Below, piece by piece: positions 15,465 through 25,836 of a stretch of DNA of 64,000 bases. The position numbers were made by a program, and so were the translations under genes. Source of the stretch: Chloroflexota bacterium (GTDB lineage: Bacteria; Chloroflexota; Anaerolineae; Anaerolineales; Villigracilaceae); NCBI GenBank assembly GCA_019873655.1, contig JAIOAU010000007.1, forward strand, positions 1 through 64,000, read 5' to 3'. How positions within the stretch are numbered: position 1 is the stretch's first letter; every line of letters begins with the position of its first letter. The notes beneath the pieces are model-generated. The model saw only the letters and a program-made list of their open reading frames with translations. It was not told the origin of the DNA and searched no databases.

Positions 15465-17375
15465 TCAGGGAACGAGGAATCTGGCAAAAAAGTCAGTGAT
15501 GGCGTTGTAACAAGTCACGCGGTTGGCGTATTTCAGCACATCGTGGCCTTCGTCCTCGAAGATGAGCAGTTCCACCTGTTTGCCTTTGGCGCGCAGGTCG
15601 GCGACCAGTTCCTCGGATTCTTTCGCCACCACGCGCGGGTCGTTGCGTCCCTGAATGACGAGCAGGGGGCAGGCGAGGTTGTCGAGGTAGGTCCTGGGCG
15701 AGCGCTCGGTCAGGAAGGCGCGGCCCTCGGGCGTTTCGGGGTCGCCGAGCGCCACCTTGAAGTACGGCTTCCAGGTCTCCGGGATGCGCTCGGAGAAGGT
15801 CAGCAGGTCGTAGGGGCCGAACATGTCGCAGGCGGCCTTCCAGAGTTCGGGGTGACGGCCGGCCAGCGTCAGGGTCATATAGCCGCCGTAGGAGCGGCCG
15901 ACGACCGCGGCGCGGCTCACATCCAGGCGTTTGTCCTTCGGCAGGACTTTGGTCATCGCGTGGACGTGGTCGAGGCGGTCCTGACCGCCCCAGTCGCGGT
16001 CCACCTGCTTGGTGTAGGACAGGCCATAGCCGGTCGAGCCGCGCACGTTGGGGACGAAGACGGCAAACCCGCGCAGGGTCAGGAACTGGATGAGCGGCAT
16101 GGAGAACCAGGCGAAATCGGGGCGCTCCTGGCTTTGCGGGCCGCCGTGAATGTAATAAACGAGCGGGCGCGGACCGGTGAAGCCGAGTTCGGGCGAGGGG
16201 AGGTAGAGGCGGGCCGAGACGCGCGTCCCGTCGAAGGAGGTGAAGGAGGCGTCCTCGCCCTTCGAGAGCAGAGTCTCCGGGATGCCGAGAATCCGCTCTT
16301 CGGTGTGCATGACGATGACATCCCGCTCCTTGCCCTCGATGGTGTAGATTTGCGTCGGGCTGACGGCGGTGGAGAAGGAAATCACGAAGCGGTCTTTGGC
16401 CTTGTCGTAATGCCAGTGTTCGAGGACGCCGTCCGAGAGGTCGCCCTCGCCGACCAGGACGTGGCGCAGGGACATCGTGCGCTTCTCCTCGTTGAAGACG
16501 CCTTCGTAGAGCCAGGAACAGCCGTCAATGTTGAGCTGCACGGCGTAATGCGCGCCTTTCAAATGCTGGAACCCTTCCAGCACGCCGACGCCGCTGTGCC
16601 GGACGCCTTCGAGTTTGACCGGCGCGGCCTCGCCGGGCTTGTCGAGCGCAATCAGGCCGAGGCTGTATTTGTCGTCGAAGAGGGCCGAAGAGATGAGGAC
16701 ATTGTTTTCGGAGGGCGTCCAGGCAACGCTCTGCAGACCGTTGGGCGGGACGACCTCGCCCTCGGCGCGCTGTTCGAGGGGCTTGCCCAGCAGGAGGGTC
16801 TTGCGGCCGGCCTCCCACAGGTACAGCACCGAGTCGCCCATGGTGTAGCCGTCCATGAGGAACAGGCGGCGGTGGTCTTTGTCCGGCGCGCCGGGGTAGG
16901 CGCCCCAGGCCGATTCGTCCAGTTTTTCCAGTTTTCCGGTGCGCAGGTCGCCGCGGTAGGCTTCCTGGACGGGTTTATCGCGCCGCTCGGCGTTGAAGTA
17001 AACGATGTTCTTCTCGATGTCGCAATCGGCCAGGTGGACGCGGTGATTGGCAAAGAAATTGTCAAAAGCCGGCTCCGGGTAGCCGCCGTCGAGCGGGATG
17101 AGCATCGGCTGGTAGTTTTCGTCGCCGTCGCGGTCGAGCATGACCAGGATTTTGTCGAGCAGGGGGAAAACGTAGAACGGGTAGCCGCCGACCAGATGAG
17201 GGTTCTGCATGGCGATATGCGGCGGCAGGAGCGGCTCCGGGACCGAGCCGCCGTAGTACATGGCGTAGAGGCTGAGTTTGCCCGAAAGACTGCTGACGAA
17301 GAAGATGCGGTCTTCGACAATTTGCGGCGAAAGGTGCAGGCGGGCAGAGAGGAAGGATTCGATACGGTAGGACAT
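15465..17375 (-). CDS. S9 family prolyl oligopeptidase-like serine peptidase
   Basis: The product has 636 residues. The first ~370 form a WD40-like propeller (YFSPD-type blocks are less regular here), and the last 260 an alpha/beta hydrolase. The nucleophile elbow is GRSYGGYM (Ser near residue 490). The acid lies in GRNDPRV and the catalytic His in EDEGHDV, giving a complete triad. HGGPQSQERPDF matches the oxyanion-hole region of S9C acylaminoacyl-peptidases. There is no signal peptide, so it is cytoplasmic and likely acts on peptides. The ATG at 17375 has a GGAGAT site. It is divergent from the cold-shock gene. Confidence 0.9.
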   Translation of the reverse strand: MSYRIESFLSARLHLSPQIVEDRIFFVSSLSGKLSLYAMYYGGSVPEPLLPPHIAMQNPHLVGGYPFYVFPLLDKILVMLDRDGDENYQPMLIPLDGGYPEPAFDNFFANHRVHLADCDIEKNIVYFNAERRDKPVQEAYRGDLRTGKLEKLDESAWGAYPGAPDKDHRRLFLMDGYTMGDSVLYLWEAGRKTLLLGKPLEQRAEGEVVPPNGLQSVAWTPSENNVLISSALFDDKYSLGLIALDKPGEAAPVKLEGVRHSGVGVLEGFQHLKGAHYAVQLNIDGCSWLYEGVFNEEKRTMSLRHVLVGEGDLSDGVLEHWHYDKAKDRFVISFSTAVSPTQIYTIEGKERDVIVMHTEERILGIPETLLSKGEDASFTSFDGTRVSARLYLPSPELGFTGPRPLVYYIHGGPQSQERPDFAWFSMPLIQFLTLRGFAVFVPNVRGSTGYGLSYTKQVDRDWGGQDRLDHVHAMTKVLPKDKRLDVSRAAVVGRSYGGYMTLTLAGRHPELWKAACDMFGPYDLLTFSERIPETWKPYFKVALGDPETPEGRAFLTERSPRTYLDNLACPLLVIQGRNDPRVVAKESEELVADLRAKGKQVELLIFEDEGHDVLKYANRVTCYNAITDFFARFLVP

Positions 17376-17498
17376 GGAAATCTCCTTGAACAGAGCAACC
17401 TACAAACAGAATAATCTTATCACAGAACTTTGTCCTGCAATTTTATAGGGAAATGAAATCTTGTCTTCCGCCAACCGCAGGCAGGACAAAGATAAAAC

Positions 17499-17527
17499 TT
17501 GACGAATCCTCCCCACCCTGATAGACT
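17499..17527 (+). promoter_or_regulatory. Promoter of the cold-shock gene
   Basis: TTGACG (17499-17504), 17 bases, TAGACT (17522-17527). The start codon is 132 bases further on, giving a long leader of the kind cold-shock mRNAs use; I could not fold it reliably by eye. The rest of the 283-base gap shows no gene. Confidence 0.55.
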
Positions 17528-17658
17528 CGGCCATGGTCTGTTGCAAGCGTTCTTGCTGGATAGAAAGACGGCCGAGACAGCGGGCCGAATTTTTATAACC
17601 GCAGGACTGCAACGCCCATCCTATTCTTTTTTCATCGCAAGTAAGGAGAAGTAGAGAA

Positions 17659-17868
17659 ATGGCAGAGCGCGTGACCGGAACGGTCAAATGGTTCAATGCA
17701 TCGAAGGGCTATGGCTTCATCGCCCGCGAAGGCGGCCCGGACGTCTTCGTCCACTTCAGCGCCATTCAAACCGAGGGCTTCAGAACCCTCAATGAAGGCC
17801 AGCAAGTCGAGTTCGAGATCGAACAGGGGCCGAAGGGGTTGCAGGCCGCCAACGTCAAACCCCTATAA
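17659..17868 (+). CDS. Cold-shock protein
   Basis: The 69-residue single cold-shock domain protein binds single-stranded RNA or DNA. RNP1 (KGYGFI) and RNP2 (VFVHFS) are both intact, and [16 protein letters not shown] is the standard N-terminus. It acts as an RNA chaperone or anti-terminator in the cytoplasm. The ATG follows AAGGAGAAG. It is monocistronic, with a promoter 130 bases upstream and a strong terminator after the stop. Confidence 0.96.
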   Translation: MAERVTGTVKWFNASKGYGFIAREGGPDVFVHFSAIQTEGFRTLNEGQQVEFEIEQGPKGLQAANVKPL

Positions 17869-17890
17869 TCCTCGATTTGAACCGATCCAC

Positions 17891-17914
17891 CCTCCCCTGC
17901 CGGGGAGGTTTTTT
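17891..17914 (+). terminator. Rho-independent terminator of the cold-shock gene
   Basis: CCTCCCC and GGGGAGG form a 7-bp stem with a 4-base loop, followed by TTTTTT. Confidence 0.85.
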
Positions 17915-17924
17915 GTCGGAAAAA

Positions 17925-18194
17925 TCAACGCTGCGACACTTCCACCCGGCCGAGCCACTCGCCCACGAACAGGAAGACCGCCGCGCCCAGCGTGGCCATG
18001 CCAGCGTTCAGGGGTCCAATGGCGGCAAACGTCCAGCCCAGCGCCGAGCCGAGCAAATGACCGGCCCAGAATCCCACCCAGGCCAATACCACATAGAGAA
18101 CCAGTTTGCCCAGGCTGCCGCCTTTCCAAAAGTGAAAGGCCGTCCCATAGGCAGAGGCAAGCACCATGCCAAACAAGAGCGCGGGGAGAGTCAT
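17925..18194 (-). CDS. Small integral membrane protein
   Basis: The 89-residue product starts MTLPALLFGMVLASAYG and has three hydrophobic segments (about 3-20, 32-50 and 57-78), so nearly the whole protein lies in the membrane. It has no recognised family. The ATG at 18194 is preferred over an upstream in-frame start because the extension is basic, non-conserved in style and crosses a low-complexity spacer. The stop is 10 bases from the cold-shock terminator. Function unknown. Confidence 0.6.
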   Translation of the reverse strand: MTLPALLFGMVLASAYGTAFHFWKGGSLGKLVLYVVLAWVGFWAGHLLGSALGWTFAAIGPLNAGMATLGAAVFLFVGEWLGRVEVSQR

Positions 18195-18347
18195 ATTGCC
18201 ATCCGGATGAATCTTAGACTTTATTCGTAACAACCGCCAGGACGCGGAGAACGCCAAGAAATATTCCAAAGTCGCCAAGAGACGGTTTTATTTCGTTTGC
18301 GCCTTGGCCGGGAACGTTATTCTGGATAATATTATATCATTTTATGA

Positions 18348-19424
18348 CTACACGAAATTCGAGACAATCGTCCCGCCGCCGAGGACGAGGTCGCCGACGT
18401 AGAAGACGGCGGCCTGACCTGGCGTCAGGTCGCGCGCCGGCGCGTCGAAGCGGACCCGCGCCCGGCTGCCCGCTTCGAGGGGCGTCACCTCGGCCGGGAC
18501 TTCGCGGGCGGTGTAGCGCGTCTTGACCTCGGCGCGGAAGGGCGCAGCGGGCGGCGCGCCCGAAATCCAGTGGACGCCGTCGACGAGGGCCTCGGTTGCG
18601 CCCAGTTCCTCCGCCGGGCCGACGATGAGGGCGTTGCGGGCGACGTCCTTTTCCAGCACATAGAGCGACGCGGGCGAGGCAATCCCCAGCCCCTTGCGCT
18701 GGCCGATGGTGTAATCGGCCAGGCCGGTGTGCGTTCCGAGCGTCCGCCCGTCGCGGGTCAGGATGGGGCCGGGGAGAAGCGCCTGCGGGGCGTGACGGCG
18801 CAGGAAGGCGCGGTAATCCTCTCCGGCGAGGAAGCACAGGTCCTGGCTGTCGGGGCGGCGGGCGGTGGGCAGGCCGAAGGTCTGGGCGAGGGCGCGGATT
18901 TCGGGCTTGGTGTACTCGCCCACCGGAAAGAGGCTGCGGGCGAGTTGTTCCTGGTTCAGCACGTGGAGGACGTAGGACTGGTCTTTGGCGCGGTCCACGG
19001 CGCGCAGCAACTCCACCTGTCCATCGTCAGCCGTCCGCCGCCGGACGTAGTGGCCGGTGGCCAGGAATTCGGCGCCCATGTCGAGGGCGCGGTCGAGCAG
19101 GAGGCCCCAGCGGATGAGGCGGTTGCAGACCAGGCACGGGTTCGGGGTCCGGCCGGCGGCGTAGCCCTGGAGGAAGGATTCGACGACCGTCTGGCGAAAA
19201 CGTTCTTTGGCGTCCACCACGTAGAAAGGGATGTCGAGTCTGGCGGCGACGCGGCGGGCCAGCGCCATCGAATCGGGCGTGCAGCAACGATTCGAGTCTT
19301 CTCTGCCCGGCTCGGACCAAAGACGGAGCATCATGCCGATGACTTCATGCCCCCGCCCTTTGAGCAGCGCGGCGGCGACGGAGGAGTCCACCCCTCCGGA
19401 CATGGCGACGACGACTCTGGACAT
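18348..19424 (-). CDS. mnmA: tRNA-specific 2-thiouridylase
   Basis: The 358-residue enzyme introduces the 2-thio group into U34 of Lys, Glu and Gln tRNAs, taking persulfide sulfur from an upstream carrier. The PP-loop SGGVDSSVAA at residues 9-18 activates the tRNA with ATP. The catalytic cysteine pair is visible as NPCLVCNR and DLCFLAG, and TGHYVRR and DYTIGQRKGLGI are family hallmarks. The gene follows the class I methyltransferase gene on the other side of a 3-base gap order: mnmA starts at 19424 and the methyltransferase ends at 19428. A dispersed-repeat-like spacer lies downstream (18231-18285). Confidence 0.95.
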   Translation of the reverse strand: MSRVVVAMSGGVDSSVAAALLKGRGHEVIGMMLRLWSEPGREDSNRCCTPDSMALARRVAARLDIPFYVVDAKERFRQTVVESFLQGYAAGRTPNPCLVCNRLIRWGLLLDRALDMGAEFLATGHYVRRRTADDGQVELLRAVDRAKDQSYVLHVLNQEQLARSLFPVGEYTKPEIRALAQTFGLPTARRPDSQDLCFLAGEDYRAFLRRHAPQALLPGPILTRDGRTLGTHTGLADYTIGQRKGLGIASPASLYVLEKDVARNALIVGPAEELGATEALVDGVHWISGAPPAAPFRAEVKTRYTAREVPAEVTPLEAGSRARVRFDAPARDLTPGQAAVFYVGDLVLGGGTIVSNFV

Positions 19425-19427
19425 CGT

Positions 19428-20168
19428 TTACCCCTCGACCTTCTCCATCACCCAAAGATGCGAGAGGCCCAGCGCCCTGAGCGGCGTCTTTTCGAGGAAC
19501 TGGAGGACGGCGCGCAGGGCTCTGCCCAGCCCGCCAAAACGGGCGATCAGATTGTCGTACGCGCCGAAGATGACAGTCTGCTCGACCGGCCGAAAGGGCA
19601 GACCGGCGAACAGGCGCGTCAGGTCGCGGCGGGCGTAGACGCGCACGTGCGGGGCGAGCCGGTCCCGCCAGCGGCGCGGCAGGTAGTTGACCAGCGGGAT
19701 GTTGCCAAACCGATAGCGGCCGCGCCAGTAAACGCCGTGCGTCTCGAAAGGATAGCCGCGGTTGGGGACGAACAGGACCAGCCGTCCGCCCGGTTTGAGG
19801 ACGCGGGCGATCTCCTCGAGGGCGCGGCGGTCGTCCGAAACGTGTTCGAGCACCTCGTGGCTGAGAATCAGGTCAAAGGTCGCGGCCGGGTAGGGCAGGC
19901 CCTCGCCGGCGGCGTTGACGATGCGGGGCGAACGGCGGCGGGCTTCGGCGGCGCGTTCGAAGTCGAATTCCAGGCCAAAGACCCGGCCGCCGAAAGTCTG
20001 CAAATGTTCGACGTACATGCCCACGCCGCAGCCGTTCTCCAGAATCCGGCCGCGAATGCGCTCGCCGGCGGCGCGGACGATCATCTCCAGGCGGCGCTGC
20101 TGTCCCGCCCGCCAGACGTAGGAAGGCTCGCCGCACAGGGCGGCTTTGTCGAAATCGCGTGGCTGCAT
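19428..20168 (-). CDS. Class I SAM-dependent methyltransferase
   Basis: The 246-residue protein has SAM motif I as ILENGCGVGMYVEHL and the Methyltransf_11-type block LSHEVLEHVSDDRRALEEIARVLKPGGRLVLFVPN. That pattern is common in methyltransferases acting on small molecules, lipids or sugars; nothing identifies the substrate. The C-terminus is basic and partly hydrophobic (GLGRALRAVLQFLEKTPL), which might touch the membrane. The start is ATG 20168, since further upstream the frame is antisense to nusA. It is divergent from nusA and three bases upstream of mnmA. Confidence 0.82.
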   Translation of the reverse strand: MQPRDFDKAALCGEPSYVWRAGQQRRLEMIVRAAGERIRGRILENGCGVGMYVEHLQTFGGRVFGLEFDFERAAEARRRSPRIVNAAGEGLPYPAATFDLILSHEVLEHVSDDRRALEEIARVLKPGGRLVLFVPNRGYPFETHGVYWRGRYRFGNIPLVNYLPRRWRDRLAPHVRVYARRDLTRLFAGLPFRPVEQTVIFGAYDNLIARFGGLGRALRAVLQFLEKTPLRALGLSHLWVMEKVEG

Positions 20169-20183
20169 GGCGATGATTATACC

Positions 20184-20212
20184 TTGCACATCTGCCGCTT
20201 GTGTGCTAGAAT
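20184..20212 (+). promoter_or_regulatory. Promoter of the nusA operon
   Basis: TTGCAC (20184-20189), 17 bases, TAGAAT (20207-20212). nusA begins about 80 bases downstream of the predicted start of transcription. Confidence 0.65.
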
Positions 20213-20245
20213 CCGGCCTGTTCGTAACCCGATACCGCACGCACC

Positions 20246-20270
20246 GAAAAGTGGGCAGCCCCCACTTTTC
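20246..20270 (+). promoter_or_regulatory. Hairpin in the nusA leader
   Basis: GAAAAGTGGG (20246-20255) pairs perfectly with CCCACTTTTC (20261-20270) around a 5-base loop, 30 bases before the nusA start. The right arm carries the only short T-run, so it resembles an imperfect attenuator. Confidence 0.5.
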
Positions 20271-20300
20271 TGCTTGTAAACCCCAACGGAGCAAGAGAGC

Positions 20301-22169
20301 ATGAAGAACGAGTTTGCGCTGGCTTTCAACGAGGTCATCGAAGAAAAACAACTGCCCAAAGAGGTCATCCTGGCGGCGATCGAGTCGGCCATGGCCTCGG
20401 CCTATCGGCGGGCGGTCAACGCCTCCAATGCGCAGCATGTCGAGGCCAAGATAGACCCGGAGACCGGCCGAGTGATCATCTACGCCGAGAAAGAGGTCGT
20501 CGAGGAAGTCCAGGACGAGCGCACCGAGGTCTCGGTGGAAGAGGCGCGGCGGGTCAATCCGGAGGCCAAGGTGGGCGACATGGTGATCGTCGAGTCGACG
20601 CCGAAGGACTTTGGGCGCGTGGCGGCCCAAACGGCCCGCCAGGTGATTCAACAGCGCATCCGGGAAGCCGAGCGCCAGATTCAGACCGACTATTACGCCA
20701 AGCAAATCGGCGAAATCATCAGCGGCGTGGTGCAGGCGGTCAGCGCCAGCCAGGGCATCACCATCGGGCTGGACATGAAAGCCGAGGGCATCATGCCGCC
20801 CAACCAGAAGATTCCGGGCGAGCGCTTCAAAGTGCATGACCGGGTGCGGGCGATCATCCTGGAAGTCAAGGACAGCCCGCGCGGGCCGCAGATTATCCTC
20901 TCGCGCTCGCACCGCAACTTCCTGCGCCGTCTGCTCGAAAACGAGGTGCCCGAAATCTATCACGGCATCGTCGAGATTCGGGCGATCGCCCGCGAACCCG
21001 GCCAGCGCGCCAAGGTGGCGGTCTCGGCGACCCAGCCCAACGTGGACCCGGTGGGGGCCTGCGTGGGCATCCGCGGCGTGCGCATCCAGGCCATCGTCAA
21101 GGAATTGCACGACGAGAAAATCGACATCATCGAGTGGAATCCCGACCCGGTGATTTACATTTCCAAGGCCATCAGCCCGGCGCGCGTCTCGGGCGTCTAT
21201 CTGAACGAGGCCGAAAAGACGGCGACCGTGGTCGTCCAGGAGGATCAACTCAGCCTGGCCATCGGCCGCGACGGGCAGAACGCCCGCCTGGCCGCCAAAC
21301 TGACCGGCTGGCGCATCGACATCAAGTCGCTGCCCGAAGCGGCGGCAGACGCCCTGTCCAAGTTGCAGAGCGACCCGGCGCTCGAATCGCTGCGCGAAAA
21401 GGAAGCCGAGCAGATTCCGGTCATCGCGGCCATCCTGGCCAAGAAGGCCGAGGAGCGCCCGGTGACGCCCGAAGAATACGCCCTGCTGATTCAATTCATC
21501 GACCGCGTCGAGCGGCGCACGGTGGAACAGAAACGGGCCGAGATCGCCGCCGAGGAGGAACGCCTGAGCGCGGCGCGGGCCGAGATTCCGGCCGCCGCCT
21601 TCGAGACCGATCTGGCAGCCCTCAATCTGCCCGACCATGTGTACGCCATCCTGACCGAGGCCGAACACCGCACGGTCGGCGATCTGATGCTGGCGATGAA
21701 ATTGAACCCCGACAGCGTGCTGGGACTGGCCGGAATCGGCCCCAAGGCTATGCAAGCCATCCAAAGCGCGCTGGAAACGGTTTCCTTCCCCGAACCGGAA
21801 AAGCCGGTCGAGGCCGAGGCAGGAGCGCCGAGCGAGTTAGCCGAGGCAGGAGTGCCGAGCGGCTTAGCCGAGGCGGGACTGCCGGGCGAGCCGGTCGAAG
21901 CGCCCGAAGCGGCCGCCGCCGAGGAAACCGCCCCGGCGCCCGTCGCCGAAGCCGAGGAGGCCGAAGCGCCCGCCGAGGAAGAATTCGAGAAGATGTTCTC
22001 GCTGGAGAGCATCACCATCCAACCGGCGGTCATCGAAACCGCCGAGGAAAAGAAAGGCAAGAAGAAAGCCAAGAAAGACCGCGCCCTGGAATTCGACGAG
22101 GAGCGCGGCGAGGTCGTAGCCCGCAAGAAGCACAAGCGCGGCGAAGACAGTTGGGACGAGGACTGGTAG
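20301..22169 (+). CDS. nusA: Transcription termination/antitermination factor NusA
   Basis: The 622-residue protein binds RNA polymerase and controls pausing, termination and antitermination. The N-terminal domain is at 1-125, S1 near 135-200 ([14 protein letters not shown]...), and two KH domains follow with [18 protein letters not shown] and [23 protein letters not shown]. The C-terminal ~280 residues hold one helix-hairpin-helix-like segment ([16 protein letters not shown]) and a long acidic Ala/Glu/Pro-rich tail. That tail contains three 9-residue repeats and is longer than in typical NusA. It heads the operon nusA-ylxR-infB-rbfA-nrnA-truB-ribF; rimP, usually just upstream, is absent here. 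Confidence 0.95.
   Translation: MKNEFALAFNEVIEEKQLPKEVILAAIESAMASAYRRAVNASNAQHVEAKIDPETGRVIIYAEKEVVEEVQDERTEVSVEEARRVNPEAKVGDMVIVESTPKDFGRVAAQTARQVIQQRIREAERQIQTDYYAKQIGEIISGVVQAVSASQGITIGLDMKAEGIMPPNQKIPGERFKVHDRVRAIILEVKDSPRGPQIILSRSHRNFLRRLLENEVPEIYHGIVEIRAIAREPGQRAKVAVSATQPNVDPVGACVGIRGVRIQAIVKELHDEKIDIIEWNPDPVIYISKAISPARVSGVYLNEAEKTATVVVQEDQLSLAIGRDGQNARLAAKLTGWRIDIKSLPEAAADALSKLQSDPALESLREKEAEQIPVIAAILAKKAEERPVTPEEYALLIQFIDRVERRTVEQKRAEIAAEEERLSAARAEIPAAAFETDLAALNLPDHVYAILTEAEHRTVGDLMLAMKLNPDSVLGLAGIGPKAMQAIQSALETVSFPEPEKPVEAEAGAPSELAEAGVPSGLAEAGLPGEPVEAPEAAAAEETAPAPVAEAEEAEAPAEEEFEKMFSLESITIQPAVIETAEEKKGKKKAKKDRALEFDEERGEVVARKKHKRGEDSWDEDW
21813..21893 (+). repeat. Three 27-base tandem repeats inside nusA
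   Basis: In-frame units at 21813-21839, 21840-21866 and 21867-21893 encode [18 protein letters not shown] and AEAGLPGEP. The first two use GCA, GGA and TTA codons that are rare in the surrounding gene, which suggests an inserted repeat rather than a conserved domain. Confidence 0.8.
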
Positions 22170-22221
22170 TCCCGCCGCCGCGGCGAGCCAAACGACTGAA
22201 CGAGATCGAAAAGAAACCAAG

Positions 22222-22533
22222 GTGTCTGGCAAACCTGCAAAACGACCGAAACACATCCCCCAGCGGACCTGCGTGGGCTGCCGAAGCGTGCTGCCCAAGC
22301 GGTCGCTGATCCGCCTGGTGCGGCGGCCGGAGGGCGTGCAAATCGACCCAACCGGCAAACTGGCCGGGCGGGGGGCTTATCTGCATGACCGTCGTGCTTG
22401 CTGGGAGAGAGGTCTGCGAGGATCGCTCGCCCATGCATTGAAAATCGACCTGACGCCTGCCGATCTCGAACGCCTGCGACAATTCATGGCGTCCCTGCCG
22501 GCAGAAAACGAGACGGAGAGCGTCGAGCGGTAA
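22222..22533 (+). CDS. ylxR: YlxR family RNA-binding protein (DUF448)
   Basis: The 103-residue protein has the family core RTCVGCRSVLPKRSLIRLVR and GRGAYLHDRRACWERGLR. It is encoded between nusA and infB in most bacteria, and structures of relatives suggest RNA binding. The start is GTG at 22222 (V as fMet), 52 bases after nusA, with a weak AAGAAA-type site. The position and motif together make the call secure; its cellular role is still poorly defined. Confidence 0.92.
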   Translation: MSGKPAKRPKHIPQRTCVGCRSVLPKRSLIRLVRRPEGVQIDPTGKLAGRGAYLHDRRACWERGLRGSLAHALKIDLTPADLERLRQFMASLPAENETESVER

Positions 22534-22642
22534 GGTCCTATGGGCTGATACACTCCCCATTCGCTCAGCAAGCACGCTCTGTTCCCAGACACGAACCGCC
22601 TCTTGTTGTAACGGCGGCATTCCTGAACTTATGAGGTGCATG

Positions 22643-24427
<1,785 letters not shown>

Positions 24428-24477
24428 CGCCAGCCGCTCCCCGCCGCGCGCATCCATCTGAAGTACTCTACCGAATT

Positions 24478-24828
24478 ATGCCAAGCAAGATTAGACTCCA
24501 GCGTATCTCCGACCGCTTGCGCCAGGAACTTTCGGAACTCCTGCTGCAGGAGATTCACGATCCGCGCCTGCGCCAGATTTTCGTCACCGATGTGCGCGTC
24601 GACCGCGAACTGGCCTACGCCGACATCTACGTCTCGGCGGTCGAGGGATCGGCCCGCAGCGCCGAAATCCTCGAGGGACTCGAACACGCCAGCGGCTACC
24701 TGCGCCGCGAACTCGCTGCCCGGGTCGAACTGCGCGTCTTCCCCCGCCTGCGCTTCCACTGGGACCCGACGCCCGAAAACGCCGACCACATCGAGCGCCT
24801 GCTCGCCTCCTTGCGCAAGAATGACTGA
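24478..24828 (+). CDS. rbfA: 30S ribosome-binding factor A
   Basis: The 116-residue KH-like protein is needed for late 16S rRNA maturation at the 5' helix. The family pattern RLQRISDRLRQELSELLLQEIHDPRL and VTDVRVDRELAYADIYVSA is clear, as is LRFHWDPTPENADHIERLL at the end. It starts 50 bases after infB and its stop overlaps the nrnA start by 8 bases. Secure on motif and context. Confidence 0.94.
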   Translation: MPSKIRLQRISDRLRQELSELLLQEIHDPRLRQIFVTDVRVDRELAYADIYVSAVEGSARSAEILEGLEHASGYLRRELAARVELRVFPRLRFHWDPTPENADHIERLLASLRKND

Positions 24829-25777
24829 CCTGCACACCGCCATTCGCCAAAAACTCCAGGCCGCCCAGCGCATTCTGATCCTCTCGCACGTCCGCCCCGA
24901 CGGCGACGCCATCGGCTCGATGCTGGCGCTCGGCCTGGCTTTACAGGACGCCGGCAAACAGGTCCAGATGGTGCTGAGCGACGGCCTGCCGGCCACCTTC
25001 AAGCATCTGCCGGGGGCGGAGCAGATTCGCGCCCAGGCGGAGGGCGAATTCGACCTCATCATCACGGTGGACTGCTCCGACGCGGCGCGCGCCGGCCCAG
25101 CCCTGCCGCCCAACCGCCGGCCCGACATCGTCATCGACCATCACCTGACCACCGAAGCCTTTGGCGAACTCAACCTGGTCGATCCGGCCGCCGCCGCCAC
25201 CGCCTCGGTGCTGACCCGTCACCTGCCCGCCTGGGGGCTGACCATCACTGCCCCCATCGCCGCCAACCTGCTGACCGGCCTGGTCACCGACACGCTCGGC
25301 TTCCGCACCTCGAACACCACCCCGGAAGTCCTGCGTCAGGCCGCCGACCTGCTCGAACTGGGCGTGGACATGAGCACGCTCTACTTCCGCAGCCTGGTGC
25401 GCCGCACCTTCGCCGCTGCCCGCTACTGGGGAGCCGGCCTCTCGCGCCTGCAGCGCAGCGACGGCATCGTCTACACCTCTCTCACCCTGGCCGACCGCCA
25501 GGCCAGCGGCTACAGCGGCCGCGACGACGCCGACCTGATTAGCGTCGTCTCCTCGATCGACGAGAGCGAGATCGCCATCATCTTCGTCGAGCAGGATAGC
25601 GAGCGCGTCAAAGTCTCCTGGCGCGGGCTGAAGCCGCACCTCGACGTGGCCCAAATCGCCAAACAATTCGGCGGCGGCGGGCATCGCGCCGCGGCCGGGG
25701 CCGAGGTGCGCGGCAGCCTGCCCGAGGTCCAGGAACGCGTCCTGCGTCTCACCCGCCGGGCGCTCAATCACGAGTGA
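24821..25777 (+). CDS. nrnA: DHH/DHHA1 phosphoesterase, NrnA-like oligoribonuclease
   Basis: The product has 318 residues. The manganese-binding DHH module shows LSHVRPDGDAIGSMLALG (motif I), TVDCSD and VIDHH, and the DHHA1 domain ends with the substrate-binding FGGGGHRAAAGAE. It should degrade short RNA oligonucleotides and pAp, and possibly pApA/pGpG from cyclic dinucleotides. Its position between rbfA and truB is the usual one in Gram-positives and Chloroflexota. It starts inside the rbfA stop region (ATG 24821). Confidence 0.92.
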   Translation: MTDLHTAIRQKLQAAQRILILSHVRPDGDAIGSMLALGLALQDAGKQVQMVLSDGLPATFKHLPGAEQIRAQAEGEFDLIITVDCSDAARAGPALPPNRRPDIVIDHHLTTEAFGELNLVDPAAAATASVLTRHLPAWGLTITAPIAANLLTGLVTDTLGFRTSNTTPEVLRQAADLLELGVDMSTLYFRSLVRRTFAAARYWGAGLSRLQRSDGIVYTSLTLADRQASGYSGRDDADLISVVSSIDESEIAIIFVEQDSERVKVSWRGLKPHLDVAQIAKQFGGGGHRAAAGAEVRGSLPEVQERVLRLTRRALNHE

Positions 25778-25836
25778 TCAATCCGCCCGCGCCCCAAGCG
25801 GCGCGCCGCGGTCAGTTTCATCAGGAGGAATTCGAT

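Noticed and set aside
15543-17414. 623-residue plus-strand frame across the S9 peptidase
   Set aside because: It is the shadow of a GC-rich gene with a complete catalytic triad on the other strand.
19428-21764. A 778-residue frame joining the methyltransferase to an antisense read of nusA
   Set aside because: The part above 20168 is low-complexity antisense to nusA; the promoter and methyltransferase start lie in between.
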